Source of the DNA: an uncultured Lachnospiraceae bacterium | GTDB taxonomy: Bacteria > Bacillota > Clostridia > Lachnospirales > Lachnospiraceae | Direction of reading: 5' to 3' | DNA: 64,000 nt | Assembly: GCA_910583605.1 (NCBI GenBank) | Contig: CAJTXN010000006.1 | Coordinates: 103,554 to 167,553 of the forward strand | In this document: in pieces, positions 9,901 to 17,866 of the stretch | How positions within the stretch are numbered: the first letter of the stretch is position 1 | Layout: every line of letters starts with the position of its first letter | The notes under the pieces: model-generated | Told to the model about the DNA's origin: nothing | Database searches by the model: none | What the model saw: only the letters and a program-made list of their open reading frames with translations | Program-made: the position numbers and the translations under genes

Positions 9901-10135
9901 TTCCATGTCGGTTCAGACGGAAAGCCGGGAACTGACGGAACGTCTGGAGAGAAACAGCCGGATATTTGAGGAAGAGATACATATTTTAGGAATGACGGTA
10001 TCGGATTCTGCTGATGAGAAAATGGAGAATTTTGAGAATGAAGACTCCGCAGAGGAGAACGGAATTTCCACAGACAGACTGTATCAGCTCGCAAAGAAAT
10101 TTATTAAATTTGTGAAAGTTGCAGGTAATGACTAA
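6929..10135 (+). CDS. Large FliK-like repeat protein (probably DUF6240 type), flagellar
   Basis: A 1068-residue cytoplasmic-type protein without signal peptide or membrane segment, directly before flagellin. About ten copies of a loose motif (GINITAGNI, NLPISIENV, HIPVTAANI, EMEITRENL, GISPSISNL) are spread through residues 80-870. The last 200 residues (around VEIEMETERFGFIHGEL) resemble the C-terminal domain of hook-length control proteins (FliK, Flg_hook). Start chosen at the ATG after AAGGATAAGGA; an earlier ATG at 6884 lacks such a site. A role in hook length or flagellar export is inferred from the C-terminus and the position. The DUF6240 assignment is from memory of similar Lachnospiraceae proteins. 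Confidence 0.72.
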   Translation: MNINAASLADILKLNGVFSDEGRNGKKESGIRGAGGTETAGAGYTKGTGYPAGIGSENYTKRDCISAEETDRNSGQQMVSAFEQVKEGINTFVNNVSADSYEEFEKMGIIPDQEEPESFLTVAERIEIQLAAHNKDYVPNGSIDIDDIRAVYGETGRTYEIANALKEQGINITAGNIAQIESGLEMAGELGEITPEMSAYLLKNNLPISIENVYKAKYSGADAGSSYHSNTISDGDWKQLSEQITEKLETVGIPADQRNMQDARWMLENHIPVTAANILKMQEIHGMNEMNSGAGLEGITESQWISGLAAGFALGMGNDSISAGTAASVTGGEVYDSTIIRQASEAVEIFENGTDEQIEEIVSQGKEVTLLNMKKVQQETVSAGNEQRHRQEQKKQQRAYAEKQHLVEIKLTMSVSGFALLLKNGFDLQIASLQEIAAELRGQQDIYADAMLYSAGTDMELQEQDMESVLVSGNRELFWSSIGYMREFSYTSAYVLGNVAAGEIAFEVQEICIEGAKPEYSTKSVMTEAAVSAYETMGTRPRRDLGDSIQKAFTGIDDILRDLNMEENPVNQRAARILAYNEMEITRENLLTVKELDLEVSRLIDNMTPKTTAYLIANGINPLKTDIRKLNDKLDEINTQIEADTGEKFSRFLWKLDKKKEITPEDRKTYIGIYHALHTIQKADRRAIGELVKEGGTLTIQSLLTAARSIGKHMDAAVDDGMGLTEQRILPENNLDVQLEQMAGYEDIETADDVEERYVEALVNKGMDMISPQALLHTVAESGTEQSLEQFVSQMMWYADSEEQTDEEAMKAYYEQIIKEDAEARFVSEKVINSLMDNGISPSISNLLAASGLMTANGKGLMKLLGADGEKEQDRQNETEEMLLNGMEGEEAFSQAYDKMIKQASEYTTQSAYEGKLDVAELRGRTRQITFIRKSASQKSYYIPAKIGRENTTIHLTLKTGRDEKGKVEIEMETERFGFIHGELSVYKMSVSMSVQTESRELTERLERNSRIFEEEIHILGMTVSDSADEKMENFENEDSAEENGISTDRLYQLAKKFIKFVKVAGND

Positions 10136-10160
10136 GGAATTTCAAAGAAGTATCCGATAA
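10133..10160 (+). promoter_or_regulatory. Sigma-28 (SigD)-type promoter for flagellin
   Basis: TAAG, 16 bases, then TCCGATAA closely follows the flagellar sigma consensus TAAA-N15-GCCGATAA. It overlaps the stop codon of the upstream FliK-like gene and lies about 100 bases before flagellin. Confidence 0.7.
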
Positions 10161-10261
10161 CAATAATAGTTTCAATGGATTTGATAAAAGAGAATAGTGC
10201 CACGGAGGGCAGAAAATAAAAGAAAAGAACCCCGATATACACAGGAAAGGATGGTTGGCAC

Positions 10262-11377
10262 ATGATATTAGGAACCAATATGTCAGCGGTGATTTCGGCA
10301 AGTTATTTGTCCGCATCGGAAAAAAAATTAAGAGGATCGTTAGAAAAGTTATCTTCCGGATATAAAATTAATCATTCCAAGGATGATGCAGCAGGAATGG
10401 CAATTTCGGAGAAGATGAGAACCCAGATAAAGGGACTGGGGCAGGCCAGCAGAAATGCTGCAGACGGAATATCCGTAACCCAGACGGCCGAAGGCGCGTT
10501 AAGTGAAGTAGAGGCCATGCTGCAGAGAATGAATGAACTGGCGGTACAGGGAGCCAATGAATCCTATACCCAGGAAGACAGAGATAATATGGCAAAAGAA
10601 ATAGAGTCATTAAAAAAGGAAATTGACAGAATTTCCACGGATACGGATTTTAACAGTACTACACTGTTAAACGGAGATATGCAGAGAAGGTCTTATGCAA
10701 CCAATACCGATGCAAACGGTGAAAAGCATTTGCTGAATGGAATCCGTGTATCCTATATGACGAATAATGTTGAAGCAGGAAGCTATGGATTAACGGTAGC
10801 GGCTGACGGCACGGCTTCTTTTACAATGGCAGGCGGAAGCAGAGTGGGATTCAGCGACACGGCACTGCTTACGCAGGAAGGAAACAAAGTGAAAATAACG
10901 GATTCCGACGGATTTGAAATGGATTTTACCATTGACCCGGAAGCGGGAATTACCGGAGATATTACTTTTGAAGTATGGGATATCGGAACCATGCCGATTC
11001 AGATTGGTGCTAATGAAGGCCAGCTTATGGATATCTGTATTCCGGAGGTGTCATCTGAGACACTGAATCTGGATATGCTGGATTTTTCCAGTTCCGATGC
11101 TTCAGGAAAGTCCATCGGTGTAATTGCCGAGGCCATATCCAAGGTTTCAAAAGTCAGGTCACAGTTAGGCGCATATGAAAACCGTTTGGAATATTCCGTT
11201 ACCAGTCTGGATATCAGCGAAGAGAATATGACGGCGGCATTTGCCAGAATCCGTGATGTGGATATGGCAGAAGAGATGACCAATTATACACAGCTGAATG
11301 TTATGCAGCAGGCAGGAATATCCATGCTGGCTCAGGCAAATCAGATGCCGGAGAAAATTTTACAGGTTTTACAGTAA
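10262..11377 (+). CDS. fliC: Flagellin
   Basis: A 371-residue filament protein, exported by the flagellar type III system. The conserved N-terminal D0/D1 region (about 1-140) has KLSSGYKIN, DDAAGMAIS and LQRMNELAVQ, the last being the region recognised by TLR5 in many flagellins. The conserved C-terminal D0/D1 region (about 290-371) ends QANQMPEKILQVLQ. The central variable part is short. AAAGGATGG lies 5' of the start. A sigma-28-type promoter precedes it and FliS follows, with an intervening hairpin that probably lowers fliS transcription relative to flagellin. Confidence 0.97.
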   Translation: MILGTNMSAVISASYLSASEKKLRGSLEKLSSGYKINHSKDDAAGMAISEKMRTQIKGLGQASRNAADGISVTQTAEGALSEVEAMLQRMNELAVQGANESYTQEDRDNMAKEIESLKKEIDRISTDTDFNSTTLLNGDMQRRSYATNTDANGEKHLLNGIRVSYMTNNVEAGSYGLTVAADGTASFTMAGGSRVGFSDTALLTQEGNKVKITDSDGFEMDFTIDPEAGITGDITFEVWDIGTMPIQIGANEGQLMDICIPEVSSETLNLDMLDFSSSDASGKSIGVIAEAISKVSKVRSQLGAYENRLEYSVTSLDISEENMTAAFARIRDVDMAEEMTNYTQLNVMQQAGISMLAQANQMPEKILQVLQ

Positions 11378-11394
11378 TAGAAAAGATTATCAGG

Positions 11395-11424
11395 ATAGAG
11401 ATTGCGAATATTCGCAATCTCTAT
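11395..11424 (+). terminator. Hairpin between flagellin and fliS
   Basis: ATAGAGATTGCGAA pairs with TTCGCAATCTCTAT, an almost uninterrupted palindrome, followed by TATAAT rather than a T-run. It is probably a leaky terminator or processing hairpin allowing some read-through into fliS. Confidence 0.65.
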
Positions 11425-11467
11425 TATAATATTATTAAGCTTTTTAAAAATGAAAGGATGTTTATGC

Positions 11468-11929
11468 ATGACAAAAGAACAGATTAACGAATTTGCAATG
11501 CGTGTTACACAGACAAACCGGACCGGACTGGTGGTGGTTCTGTATGAAATTATAGACAATTACATTGAGTCGGCATTAGAAGCATTGAATAATGGAGATA
11601 TGGAATCCTTTTCATTAAATATAAAAAAATCCAGACAGTTTTTAAGTCAGTTATCATCTTCGTTGGACTTTCATTATAAAATATCATTTGAACTGATGAA
11701 TTTATATATGTATGCCAATGACTGTCTGATTCGGTCGGAAGTGAAACGGCAGGATATTAATCTGACTGTGGTCAGGGACATGATGAACAAATTGCGTGCT
11801 TCCTTTGAAGAAGTCAGCAAAACCGATGATTCGGGGAAAGTTATGAGAAACACACAGGAAGTCTATGAAGGACTGACCTATGGCAGGGATGCCAGAAATA
11901 ATGTGAATGTTACGGGAAGGACATATTGA
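11468..11929 (+). CDS. fliS: Flagellin export chaperone FliS
   Basis: A 153-residue all-helical protein of usual FliS length. FliS binds the flagellin C-terminus in the cytosol and prevents early polymerisation. The pattern fits the family: a helix with GLVVVLYEIIDNYIESALEA, a second with LNIKKSRQFLSQLSSSLD, and MNLYMYANDCLI. Its place right after flagellin supports the call. The start follows GAAAGGATG; longer upstream reading gives a hydrophobic stretch without a binding site. Its stop overlaps the next start (TGATG), so the two are translationally coupled. Confidence 0.9.
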   Translation: MTKEQINEFAMRVTQTNRTGLVVVLYEIIDNYIESALEALNNGDMESFSLNIKKSRQFLSQLSSSLDFHYKISFELMNLYMYANDCLIRSEVKRQDINLTVVRDMMNKLRASFEEVSKTDDSGKVMRNTQEVYEGLTYGRDARNNVNVTGRTY

Positions 11930-12471
11930 TGGGACCATTATATATCAACAAGACCAGACTAACCTATGATATGTATAAAAAGGGAATTATTGGAAATTAT
12001 AAGGCATCACATCTTCTGCTGCGGGTTTTTTCTACTGCATATGCGCTTATACTCCTCTTTTTCTCGTATGTATTCTCCATTGATTTCAACTGGACCATTT
12101 GCATCCCTTTTTTTATTTTTGCCTTTGTGATACTGTTTTGGAACGCAGCAGGGTATAGGATTGGAACGAAGAAAAGTTTTTTGAAATTTGCCAAATTACA
12201 TCAGTCTCATTATTATGTGGATATGGAATACCGCTTTTATGAGGACCGGATAGAACAGGAGACTTCAAAAACGGAATTAACGGTCAGATACGATGATATT
12301 TCCATTGTTCATAATATGGAGGATATATTGGTCATTGTTTTTAACAAACAGGTGATCATTGTGGACAAGAAAGCATTTGAGGCGGAGGGAGAACTGGAGA
12401 GGCTTCTGGAACTGTTTAAAAGCCGGAATATTAAAATAAAAAATATTAAATCGGCAATGCCGTTTTATTAA
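11929..12471 (+). CDS. YcxB-like membrane protein coupled to fliS
   Basis: A 180-residue protein with two membrane segments (about 28-48 and 50-68) and a C-terminal cytoplasmic beta domain (about 85-170) with FYEDRIEQET, YDDISIV and IVDKKAF, the pattern of YcxB-like proteins. The function of the family is unknown. The start ATG overlaps the fliS stop as TGATG, so expression probably follows fliS; whether it serves the flagellum is inferred only from this coupling. No separate promoter was seen. Confidence 0.75.
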   Translation: MGPLYINKTRLTYDMYKKGIIGNYKASHLLLRVFSTAYALILLFFSYVFSIDFNWTICIPFFIFAFVILFWNAAGYRIGTKKSFLKFAKLHQSHYYVDMEYRFYEDRIEQETSKTELTVRYDDISIVHNMEDILVIVFNKQVIIVDKKAFEAEGELERLLELFKSRNIKIKNIKSAMPFY

Positions 12472-12506
12472 AAATATAAGAATAGAAAACTGAGAGAGGG
12501 AAAAAG

Positions 12507-14603
12507 ATGCAGAATATTGATATGAAGAAAATCCATTTGATACCGTTTGAGACTATCAATGGATTTGAAGTAAGATCAGGATTTTATGAAATTAACGGAG
12601 CAACAGCTATTCCCGGCGGTGTAAATTTTACAATACATTCCCGAAATGCCACTTCATGTGAATTATTATTGTTTCACAGAAGGGAAGAGGAGCCCTATGC
12701 AATTATTCCGTTCCCGGAGCATTATAAAATCGGAGACGTATATTCCATGATCGTATTTAAACTCAATATCGAAGAGTTTGAATATGCTTATCGGTTAGAC
12801 GGACCGTATGAGCCATCCAGGGGGCTGGTGTTTAACAAATCCAAATGTCTGCTGGATCCATATGCCAGAGCGGTTACCGGTCAGAGTGTATGGGGAAAAA
12901 TGACAAACTATAAGTATAAAGCCAGAGTGGTAAAGGACGACTTTGACTGGGGAGATTTTAAACAGCCGAAACTTCCGATGGAAGACTTAATTATCTATGA
13001 ACTGCATGTCAGAGGATTTACAAAAGATTCCTCTTCCGGGGTAAGTTTTCCGGGAACCTTTGACGGATTAAAAGAGAAAATTCCTTATTTAAAAGAACTG
13101 GGTATCAATGCGGTGGAACTGATGCCTATTTTTGAATTTGACGAAACCAGGGACCGGAGGGAAGTAAACGGAAATGTACTGCTGGATTACTGGGGATATA
13201 ATCCGGTTAGTTTTTTTGCACCAAATACCAGTTATTCGGCAGGTGCGGAGTACAACCGGGAAGGAAACGAACTTAAAAATCTTATTAAACTGTTAAATGA
13301 AAATAATATAGAGGTCTTTTTGGATGTGGTTTTCAACCATACAGCAGAAGGAAATGAATTGGGACCTTACATATCATTTAAAGGATTTGACAATAATATT
13401 TATTATATGCTGACGCCGGACGGAAAATATTATAATTTCAGCGGATGCGGAAATACACTGAACTGTAATCATCCGGTGGTACAGCAGCTGATTCTGGAAT
13501 GTCTGCGTTACTGGGTGACGACATACCGGGTAAACGGATTCCGGTTTGACCTTGCAACCATACTGGGAAGAAATGAAGACGGTTCTCCGATGAGCAAACC
13601 GCCGTTAATACAAAGTCTGGCATTTGATCCGATTCTCGGCAACACCAAGCTGATTGCGGAGGCATGGGATGCCGGAGGATTATATCAGGTAGGAAGTTTT
13701 CCTTCCTGGAGACGCTGGTCGGAATGGAACGGAAAATACAGGGATGATATCCGGGCATTTCTGAAGGGTGACGGCGGACTGGCTTATGCGGCTTCCTGCC
13801 GGATTGCGGGTTCCAGAGATTTATATGACCCGGCCATGCGTGGAAATAATGCCTCCGTTAATTTTATTAACTGCCATGACGGATTTACTTTGTATGATCT
13901 ATACTCTTATAACGGAAAGCATAATGAAGCAAACGGCTGGGGCAACCGGGACGGAGAAAATCAAAATTTCAGCTGGAACTGCGGGGCAGAGGGAGATACA
14001 AACGACAAAGAAATCATAAAGCTCCGAAAGAGAATGATTAAAAATGCAATTACCGTTCTGATGTGCAGCCGGGGAATTCCGATGTTTTTTGCAGGAGACG
14101 AGTTCTGTAATACCGCATACGGAAATAACAATGCATATTGTCAGGACAATCAGGTGTCCTGGCTGGATTGGAATTTATTAAAAAAGAATAAAGATATATT
14201 TACATATTTCAAAGAAATCATTGCGTTCCGCAAGCAGCATAATGTAATCCGCAGGGATGGCGAACTCTGTTCCATGGGATTTCCGTGTATTTCCACCCAT
14301 GGGGTGAAGGCATGGCAGAATCAGTATGATGCAAATACGAAAGTCATAGGGGTTATGTTTGCAGGAAAGTATGACAAAGGTGAATCAGCAGGTAAGGATG
14401 ACATTGTTTATATGGGAATCAATGCATACTGGGAAGACATGAAACTGGAACTTCCGGATTTAGAGAGTAACCGCAAATGGAGAATAGTGGTCAATACTAT
14501 GAAGGACAAATCCTTTATATATGACAAAGCCGTATTTGCGGATAATAATATAGTAACAATGGGTCCGAGAACCGTAATTGTAGCCGTAGCGGAACAGCTA
14601 TAA
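12507..14603 (+). CDS. glgX: Glycogen debranching enzyme GlgX (GH13)
   Basis: A 698-residue cytoplasmic isoamylase-type enzyme that cleaves alpha-1,6 branches of phosphorylase-trimmed glycogen. An N-terminal CBM48-like domain (about 20-130) precedes the GH13 barrel. All four GH13 blocks are intact: DVVFNH (273-278), GFRFDLA with nucleophile Asp348, AEAWD with Glu385, and NCHDGF further on. GWGNRDGENQNFSWNCG is typical of GlgX. Length is close to E. coli GlgX (about 657). The start follows GAGAGGG. It complements the glycogen phosphorylase at the window start. Confidence 0.95.
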   Translation: MQNIDMKKIHLIPFETINGFEVRSGFYEINGATAIPGGVNFTIHSRNATSCELLLFHRREEEPYAIIPFPEHYKIGDVYSMIVFKLNIEEFEYAYRLDGPYEPSRGLVFNKSKCLLDPYARAVTGQSVWGKMTNYKYKARVVKDDFDWGDFKQPKLPMEDLIIYELHVRGFTKDSSSGVSFPGTFDGLKEKIPYLKELGINAVELMPIFEFDETRDRREVNGNVLLDYWGYNPVSFFAPNTSYSAGAEYNREGNELKNLIKLLNENNIEVFLDVVFNHTAEGNELGPYISFKGFDNNIYYMLTPDGKYYNFSGCGNTLNCNHPVVQQLILECLRYWVTTYRVNGFRFDLATILGRNEDGSPMSKPPLIQSLAFDPILGNTKLIAEAWDAGGLYQVGSFPSWRRWSEWNGKYRDDIRAFLKGDGGLAYAASCRIAGSRDLYDPAMRGNNASVNFINCHDGFTLYDLYSYNGKHNEANGWGNRDGENQNFSWNCGAEGDTNDKEIIKLRKRMIKNAITVLMCSRGIPMFFAGDEFCNTAYGNNNAYCQDNQVSWLDWNLLKKNKDIFTYFKEIIAFRKQHNVIRRDGELCSMGFPCISTHGVKAWQNQYDANTKVIGVMFAGKYDKGESAGKDDIVYMGINAYWEDMKLELPDLESNRKWRIVVNTMKDKSFIYDKAVFADNNIVTMGPRTVIVAVAEQL

Positions 14604-14707
14604 GATACAAATCAATTATGTGTGTCCGGGATTGGGGTTATCATGCCGGGAAAACGGCAGGACTGTATGATTGTGAGAATTTATGAAAAGAAAGGAAAGT
14701 GCAGATT

Positions 14708-16759
14708 ATGAAGAAAAGAATTGCAAAAATATTCAGCACCATTGCGTTAATGGCAGTCATTGTGGCAGCAGTCCTTTACGGGGCAGGTGGTGAGTCGTAC
14801 GGTGCAACCGTTAAGACTTACAATATTGATAAAGACAAGCTTCCGTACACACATGACCAGATTTATAAGCAGTTGTTTGATATCAATAATAAGATAGAAA
14901 TTAAAATTGATATGTCAAACAGCGAACTTCAGAAATTACAGAAGGATTATGAAAAATATGATGCTATGGGTTCTAAATCGCCGATTTACAGAATGGCAAA
15001 TGTGACTATTACAATTACAACATCGACAACGAAATATGCCTATTATATCGAGCAGGTAGGTATCCGAATGAAAGGTAATATGTCCAGAACCGATTTTTAT
15101 AACAGTTCGGAAGGAATATATAATCTTGTGCATTATAAATTGAATTTTCAGGAAACATTTGATGGAACAGAATATGGCAGTGCAGCCGTTAACTGGACCG
15201 GAAAAGATGCAGCAAGAAAAGCAAGAAAAGACAGAACCTTTGCCACACTGGAAAAACTGGATATGAAATGGAACCGGAACTATGACAATACCTATGTTCG
15301 TGAATATTATGCTTATGAAATGTTTCGGGCAAACGGCGTCATGGCGCCACATACCAATTTATGCTCTGCAGATATGTCTAATGTGCATTTAGGTGTCTAT
15401 ATGATATATGAACCGATTGATAAAGTGTTTATCAATAAAAATGTGGCAGTGGAAGACCAGGGCGGCGATCTGTATAAATGCGGATGGACGTTTAATCCTG
15501 CAGATTTTACCAAGGGTGTCTCCATCGGAATTGAAGATGAGGATGCATGTAGATTCTATAATTACGATTTAAAGACAAATAAAAAAACGTCTACAAATGC
15601 TCAGTTAAAGAATCTTATTAATGTATTAAATGCCGGAAGCATAACAAAGTCAAAATATGAATCGGTTATTGATGTTAACAGTTTTCTTAAGTTTGCAGCC
15701 GTATCCTATTTTACAGGCAATCCGGATGATATGAGAAACAACTATAATAATTATTATGTTTACTTTATGAAGAGTACCGGAAAGGCTGTTTTCATTCCAT
15801 ATGACTTAGACAGATGTATGGGTGTTACCTGTGGATCCAATCCAACGGGAAATGCCATGACAGGTGTATCACCGTTTTCCGGATGGGCACAGTTAAAAGG
15901 TGAGGAACAAAAGAATCCGGTTTATAAATATTCCGTATTGAGAAACGCATATTATGTGGATGAGTTTTCTTCCGAGCTTTTGTCAGTCGGAAAGAGTAAA
16001 TGGCTGACACAGAGCAATTTTGAGAAAATATATAATATTGCTAAAAAGAATTATTCAGGTAATGTAAAACCTTCCAAGGATTTAAAAAATGCAGATGAGA
16101 ACAGATTTTATTTCAGTATTACGGAGACTGCCGATTTAGGCAGTTGGGATTACAATATTTCTTTTTCAGATTTTACGAAAAGGATATTGGAAAAGTATCC
16201 GGAAGAACTGACATCAACAAAAATAAATCAGACGGTATCATCCCAGTCCGATACATATTCACGCTCTTATGGATGCAGCCCGATTAAATTATATGCAAAG
16301 ACAAGCGGTAACGGAAAACTGACATACAAGAGTTCCAATACCAATGTGGCAACAGTATCTTCCACCGGTACCGTTACGGTTAAAGGTGTGGGTACCACCA
16401 GGATAACCGTTAAGGCGGCAGCGACTTCTAAATATAATGCGGGATCCAAAACTATTACTATTGTTGTAAAACCGAGACAGCAGGTGATTAAATCCCTGAC
16501 CTCTACGGCAAAAGGAAGAATTACCGTGACCCATTCGGCAGATTATACAGGTTCGGGTTTCCAGATATCCTATACCACCAAAAGCGATTTTAGCAGTTCA
16601 AAGAAAGTTATGGTAAACAGCAGAACCAATACGGTGAAGAATATCAGCGGGCTGAAATCCGGCCAGCGGTATTATGTTAAGGTGAGGGCGTTTAAATATG
16701 CAGGTAACAGTACATATTTCGGCGCATTCAGTGAGAAGAAGAGTGTGATTGTTAAGTAG
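14708..16759 (+). CDS. Secreted CotH-kinase protein with Ig-like and FnIII modules
   Basis: A 683-residue secreted protein. A signal peptide (about 1-33, ending near SYGA) precedes a CotH kinase domain (about 50-420). CotH proteins are atypical protein kinases of spore coats and surface structures. Seen: GIRMKGNMSR, HLGVYMIYEPIDKVF, FIPYDLDRCMG, fitting the family. Then comes a bacterial Ig-like (BIG2) module with SSNTNVATVSSTGTVTVKG and a final FnIII-like module ending YFGAFSEKKSVIVK. The last about 190 residues closely resemble the end of the protein at 26317-30387. Start chosen at the ATG 11 bases after AAAGGA rather than the GTG at 14699. There is no sortase motif. Confidence 0.85.
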   Translation: MKKRIAKIFSTIALMAVIVAAVLYGAGGESYGATVKTYNIDKDKLPYTHDQIYKQLFDINNKIEIKIDMSNSELQKLQKDYEKYDAMGSKSPIYRMANVTITITTSTTKYAYYIEQVGIRMKGNMSRTDFYNSSEGIYNLVHYKLNFQETFDGTEYGSAAVNWTGKDAARKARKDRTFATLEKLDMKWNRNYDNTYVREYYAYEMFRANGVMAPHTNLCSADMSNVHLGVYMIYEPIDKVFINKNVAVEDQGGDLYKCGWTFNPADFTKGVSIGIEDEDACRFYNYDLKTNKKTSTNAQLKNLINVLNAGSITKSKYESVIDVNSFLKFAAVSYFTGNPDDMRNNYNNYYVYFMKSTGKAVFIPYDLDRCMGVTCGSNPTGNAMTGVSPFSGWAQLKGEEQKNPVYKYSVLRNAYYVDEFSSELLSVGKSKWLTQSNFEKIYNIAKKNYSGNVKPSKDLKNADENRFYFSITETADLGSWDYNISFSDFTKRILEKYPEELTSTKINQTVSSQSDTYSRSYGCSPIKLYAKTSGNGKLTYKSSNTNVATVSSTGTVTVKGVGTTRITVKAAATSKYNAGSKTITIVVKPRQQVIKSLTSTAKGRITVTHSADYTGSGFQISYTTKSDFSSSKKVMVNSRTNTVKNISGLKSGQRYYVKVRAFKYAGNSTYFGAFSEKKSVIVK

Positions 16760-16848
16760 AGAATATGTTTAATGCTGATACCCGATGAAAAAGTGGAACG
16801 AGATAGTGTCAAACAGAATTAAGTCTGTCCGGTTATGAAGTTTGAATG

Positions 16849-16893
16849 GAGAAGTGTTTTAGGCAGAAGGCACAAAACACTTCTCTGTTTTTG
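16849..16893 (+). terminator. Terminator after the CotH gene
   Basis: GAGAAGTGTTTT pairs with AAAACACTTCTC around a 13-base loop and is followed by TGTTTTTG. Confidence 0.85.
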
Positions 16894-16931
16894 TATTCGG
16901 ATGAAAAGTCTGATTGAAAGGAAAATTAGAA

Positions 16932-17732
16932 ATGGAAAGAAAAATTTTGATAAAAAGTGATATTATTAAAGCATTGACCAAAGCCGGTGTAATGCAGGGG
17001 CAGACAGTTATGGTACACACTTCCCTGAGCAGTCTGGGATTTGTATGCGGAGGAGCGCAGACCGTTATAGAATCATTAATGGAATGTGTTGGAGAAAACG
17101 GAACAATTCTCATGCCTGCCCAGTCCTGGAAAAATCTGGACCCTGAGACCGGGGTGCACTGGCAGGAACCGGAAGAGTGGTGGCAGATAATACGGGACAA
17201 CTGGCCGGCGTTTGATAAAGATATTACACCAACGAATACCATGGGAGCAGTGGCAGAAATGTTCAGGAAATGGCCGGGAGCATTGCGGAGCAGTCATCCG
17301 GCCCGTTCTGTGGCGGCATATGGGAAATATGCGGAATATTTAACGGAAAATCATGATCTGTCCAATATATTCGGGGATGGTTCCCCTATCGGAAAACTAT
17401 ATGAGCTGGATGGTTATATTTTGCTGATCGGAGTGGGATATGATAAGAATACTTCTTTTCATCTGGCGGATGCCAGAGCGGAATATCCGGGAAAACATCT
17501 GGTTACGGAACACAGTGCGGTAATGGAAGACGGAAAAAGAAAGTGGGTATCATATGAGACGCTTTATGTAGACGGAGAGGACTTTGAAGAAATCGGCAAA
17601 GCTTTGGAGTTACAGGGAAAGGCAGTCCGGGTTTCTTTGGGAAACAGCAGTATCTGTATGATGAGACAGCGGGAAGCCGTAGATTTTGCGGTAGACTGGA
17701 TAGAAAAGAACAGAAGAATGTCGGAGGGATAA
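16932..17732 (+). CDS. AAC(3)-fold N-acetyltransferase (Antibiotic_NAT family)
   Basis: A 266-residue cytosolic acetyl-CoA-dependent acetyltransferase of the AAC(3)/YokD fold. Seen: VHTSLSSLGFVCGG, TNTMGAVAE (101-109), RSSHPARSV with the catalytic-type His122, and GDGSPIGKL (148-156), the family's acetyl-CoA and active-site blocks. Length matches AAC(3). The start follows AAAGG; an upstream TTG lacks a site. Chromosomal homologues are common in Clostridia and many have no proven activity on aminoglycosides, so resistance should not be assumed. It is flanked by a terminator upstream, so it probably has its own promoter. Confidence 0.85.
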   Translation: MERKILIKSDIIKALTKAGVMQGQTVMVHTSLSSLGFVCGGAQTVIESLMECVGENGTILMPAQSWKNLDPETGVHWQEPEEWWQIIRDNWPAFDKDITPTNTMGAVAEMFRKWPGALRSSHPARSVAAYGKYAEYLTENHDLSNIFGDGSPIGKLYELDGYILLIGVGYDKNTSFHLADARAEYPGKHLVTEHSAVMEDGKRKWVSYETLYVDGEDFEEIGKALELQGKAVRVSLGNSSICMMRQREAVDFAVDWIEKNRRMSEG

Positions 17733-17866
17733 AATGCTTGTAATACAAATTTCATTAATTGACAAAGCACTTTTGATATGAGACGCTGTTTCAAAAATAA
17801 AATACATAATAAAGGAATAATGTTCACATAATGAAACCAATAGATAAAATTAAAGGAGAGATTCAT

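Noticed and set aside
16932..17732. Antibiotic resistance gene
   Set aside because: The AAC(3) fold is clear, but chromosomal homologues often lack activity and nothing mobile surrounds it.
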